64,000 nucleotides of DNA from Bacillus sp. FJAT-14578. Lineage in GTDB: Bacteria > Bacillota > Bacilli > Bacillales > Bacillaceae_H. The notes below the pieces were generated by a model. The model ran no database searches. It worked only from the letters and a program-made list of their open reading frames with translations, and was not told the origin of the DNA. Each line of letters starts with the position of its first letter. Within the stretch, counting starts at the first letter, position 1. The position numbers were made by a program, and so were the translations under genes. Positions 62,890 through 64,000 of the stretch are shown piece by piece. The stretch is from the NCBI RefSeq assembly GCF_000504165.1, contig NZ_AYSE01000006.1, forward strand, positions 424,177-488,176. The letters run 5' to 3'.

Positions 62890-63045
62890 ATGTCAAAGAA
62901 CCAACACATCGCAGAAGACAGAATGAATTTTACGAGTACAATCGCCCAAGCACTTGAAAATGTTGCCGATGGAGGGACTCTGACTGGGGTGGATACAGAA
63001 AAAATTAAAAGTGTGGAACAAGAGCTTTCAAATAAGGAAAAGTAA
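62890..63045 (+). CDS. Small hypothetical protein, 51 aa
   Basis: A 51-residue protein (MSKNQHIAEDRMNFTST then a helical, acidic second half ending LSNKEK). AAAGGAGAG precedes the ATG. No family recognised. It is divergent from ypvA and convergent with the next gene, with one terminator between. Real by ribosome site and codon use. Confidence 0.65.
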   Translation: MSKNQHIAEDRMNFTSTIAQALENVADGGTLTGVDTEKIKSVEQELSNKEK

Positions 63046-63081
63046 GAGTGAGCACAAGAATTGACTTTAACCCACACAAAA

Positions 63082-63116
63082 AGAAAATGTCCTGGCGCAG
63101 CGCCAGGACATTTTCT
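63082..63116. terminator. Bidirectional terminator
   Basis: Arms AAAATGTCCTGGCG and CGCCAGGACATTTT with a three-base loop, perfect, serving the two small convergent genes. Confidence 0.85.
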
Positions 63117-63310
63117 CATGTAGTTGTATACGGCAAGTATTTCTTATCAATGTTTGTCGCTAACGACATGGCGGATTGCAAATCTTCTTGCGCTTGCTGA
63201 AGCTCGTTTAAAGTGGACGGTGAAACCCCGTCACCTGACATTAAAAGATGCTGATAGCTATGCTGCAGTGCTTGATGAATCATCGAAAAATCCATTTGTC
63301 CTTTTGTCAT
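63116..63310 (-). CDS. Small helical protein, possibly YptA
   Basis: A 64-residue protein, helical (MTKGQMDFSMIHQALQHSYQ, then LNELQQAQEDLQSAMSLA). AAAGGAGG lies eight bases before the ATG at 63310; a longer frame from 63331 includes that site. Position next to ypvA matches yptA as I recall the B. subtilis order, but the identity is not certain. Function unknown. Confidence 0.7.
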   Translation of the reverse strand: MTKGQMDFSMIHQALQHSYQHLLMSGDGVSPSTLNELQQAQEDLQSAMSLATNIDKKYLPYTTT

Positions 63311-63401
63311 CGTGACATCCTCCTTTGCCATCTTAACTTTTTCTAAATACTATCAATATATGCCTTGTTTCCTCACTTTATTCCTTCAATATGAATTTCA
63401 G

Positions 63402-63632
63402 TTAAATGAACGGAACAAAATAGAGCATAGGCCCTTTTGCTTCTATATATTGAAAGAGATTACACTCAACAAATGAGACGCGAATAAAAACCCGCGTCTC
63501 ATTTGCTTCCTCTACCGCCGGCTCCTGTGCAGCTGGCCTTTCCTGTTCTTCCGCTACATTCGTTTCTGTCCCGCACCCTGCCAATAATCCCATCACTACC
63601 ATCAACGCCGCTAGCTGTTTCATATATGCCAT
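63402..63632 (-). CDS. Short lipoprotein, probably frameshifted
   Basis: A 76-codon frame with a type II signal peptide (MKQLAALMVVMGLLAGC, lipobox LLAGC), then a short acidic Glu/Ala/Pro-rich stretch. From about codon 44 the frame runs through a hairpin (AAATGAGACGCG/CGCGTCTCATTT, 63471-63504) and becomes hydrophobic without similarity. One base of frame shift would give a stop just before the hairpin, so the original gene probably ended there. The start is ATG at 63632; AAGGAAG lies ahead of it. Confidence 0.5.
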   Translation of the reverse strand: MAYMKQLAALMVVMGLLAGCGTETNVAEEQERPAAQEPAVEEANETRVFIRVSFVECNLFQYIEAKGPMLYFVPFI

Positions 63633-63939
63633 TATCCCGCATCTTCCTTTTTTGTTTTCTCAATCTGTAAAACGATGAGCTATTGAAAGGTATTTCAAGA
63701 TTTTCTTGTGTGCCTACTTATATTTCAAGTTTTTTTTTTAGAACATAGATTAATTAAATTAATTTGTACTTACTCTGCTGATCAACAACTCTTTTATTTA
63801 CATATAGTTCGACATAATCCTAGTAAATAAAAGAAAGGTTAAGGAATTAAAAGAACCCTATCCTTCATTTCCTCGACAATAACGAAAAAGGAGACTCCCT
63901 AATTTAGGAATCTCCTTATCCGAGCATATTTTTATCTAA
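63633..63939. other. AT-rich intergenic region
   Basis: Nothing coding is visible. It contains AATTAAATTAATT, a T run at 63730 and the terminator at 63888-63917. A promoter for the lipoprotein probably lies near its left end. Confidence 0.4.
63888..63917 (-). terminator. Terminator of the gene entering at the right edge
   Basis: On the minus strand AAGGAGATTCCTAA pairs with TTAGGGAGTCTCCTT (one mismatch), followed by TTTTCG. Confidence 0.75.
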
Positions 63940-64000
63940 TTATACTTGCCAGTCCTCAAACCCGCTCCGCATCCGTGTTTCTCGGCGGACGTTTTCCCCA
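63940..64000 (-). CDS. 3' end of a gene, possibly ypsC-type methyltransferase
   Basis: The last 19 codons, reading ...RRETRMRSGFEDWQV then TAA at 63940-63942, in an open frame from the window edge and followed by a terminator. In B. subtilis ypsC lies beyond yptA as I recall, so an RNA methyltransferase (THUMP-type) is the guess, but the sequence visible is too short to judge. Confidence 0.45.
   Translation of the reverse strand, partial: GENVRRETRMRSGFEDWQV

Overview
The window reads as chromosome of a spore-forming, low- to mid-GC Gram-positive bacterium of the Bacillus group. It carries Bacillus-type ribosome binding sites, L-box and guanine riboswitches, a gamma-type small acid-soluble spore protein, a PAS-type sporulation-like kinase and a small b(o/a)3-type oxidase. 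I recall many of these genes in similar order in Bacillus subtilis: ypgR-ypgQ-bsaA-metA at the left, cspD-ypzA-ypeQ-ypeP-ypdQ in the middle, and ypbS-ypbR(dynA)-ypbQ-ypbP(bpsA)-pbuX-xpt-ypwA-ypvA at the right. The genus cannot be fixed from sequence alone. I saw no rRNA, tRNA, CRISPR array, intact insertion sequence or prophage.

Layout. 0-7 kb: start of a NifU/HEAT protein, ABC-F ATPase, HD hydrolase, glutathione peroxidase, a hypothetical, formate-THF ligase and homoserine acetyltransferase. 7-27 kb: a lysine-centred block. It holds an L-box-controlled permease, a second amino acid permease with a candidate CcpA site, and an eleven-gene minus-strand run from a DUF3870 protein to YokU. That run encodes CoA-transferase A and B, thiolase, two class III aminotransferases, an aldehyde dehydrogenase, an M81 metallohydrolase, a GNAT acetyltransferase and lysine 2,3-aminomutase. 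A LysE-type exporter lies nearby. 27-40 kb: a permease, TopB, an MFS pump with palindromic operators, a DUF2339 membrane protein, a sensor kinase, an LD-carboxypeptidase and a CNT nucleoside transporter. 40-51 kb: cold-shock protein, small spore-type proteins, two RNase H-like proteins, a rhodanese, a nucleotidyltransferase and the double dynamin DynA. 51-64 kb: a Fur-box-preceded 30-residue membrane peptide, the alkylpyrone pair bpsA-bpsB, guanine-riboswitch-controlled xpt-pbuX, the ba3 oxidase operon behind an FNR-like site, an M32 carboxypeptidase and a DinG-type helicase.

How the genes work together. The eleven-gene run can be read as a complete aerobic route from lysine to acetyl-CoA and succinate. 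KamA makes beta-lysine, the GNAT acetylates it, and an aminotransferase makes the 3-oxo acid. CoA-transferase and thiolase shorten that acid, a hydrolase (M81 is the only candidate in the cluster) removes the acetyl group to give GABA, and the GabT- and GabD-like enzymes make succinate. Several gene junctions overlap by one to some thirty bases, and the first gene has a consensus sigma-A promoter. Other main signals are a bipartite hairpin repeat that recurs at gene ends, a second folded repeat with a short copy at the left edge, and a chain of perfect hairpins between cspD and ypzA.
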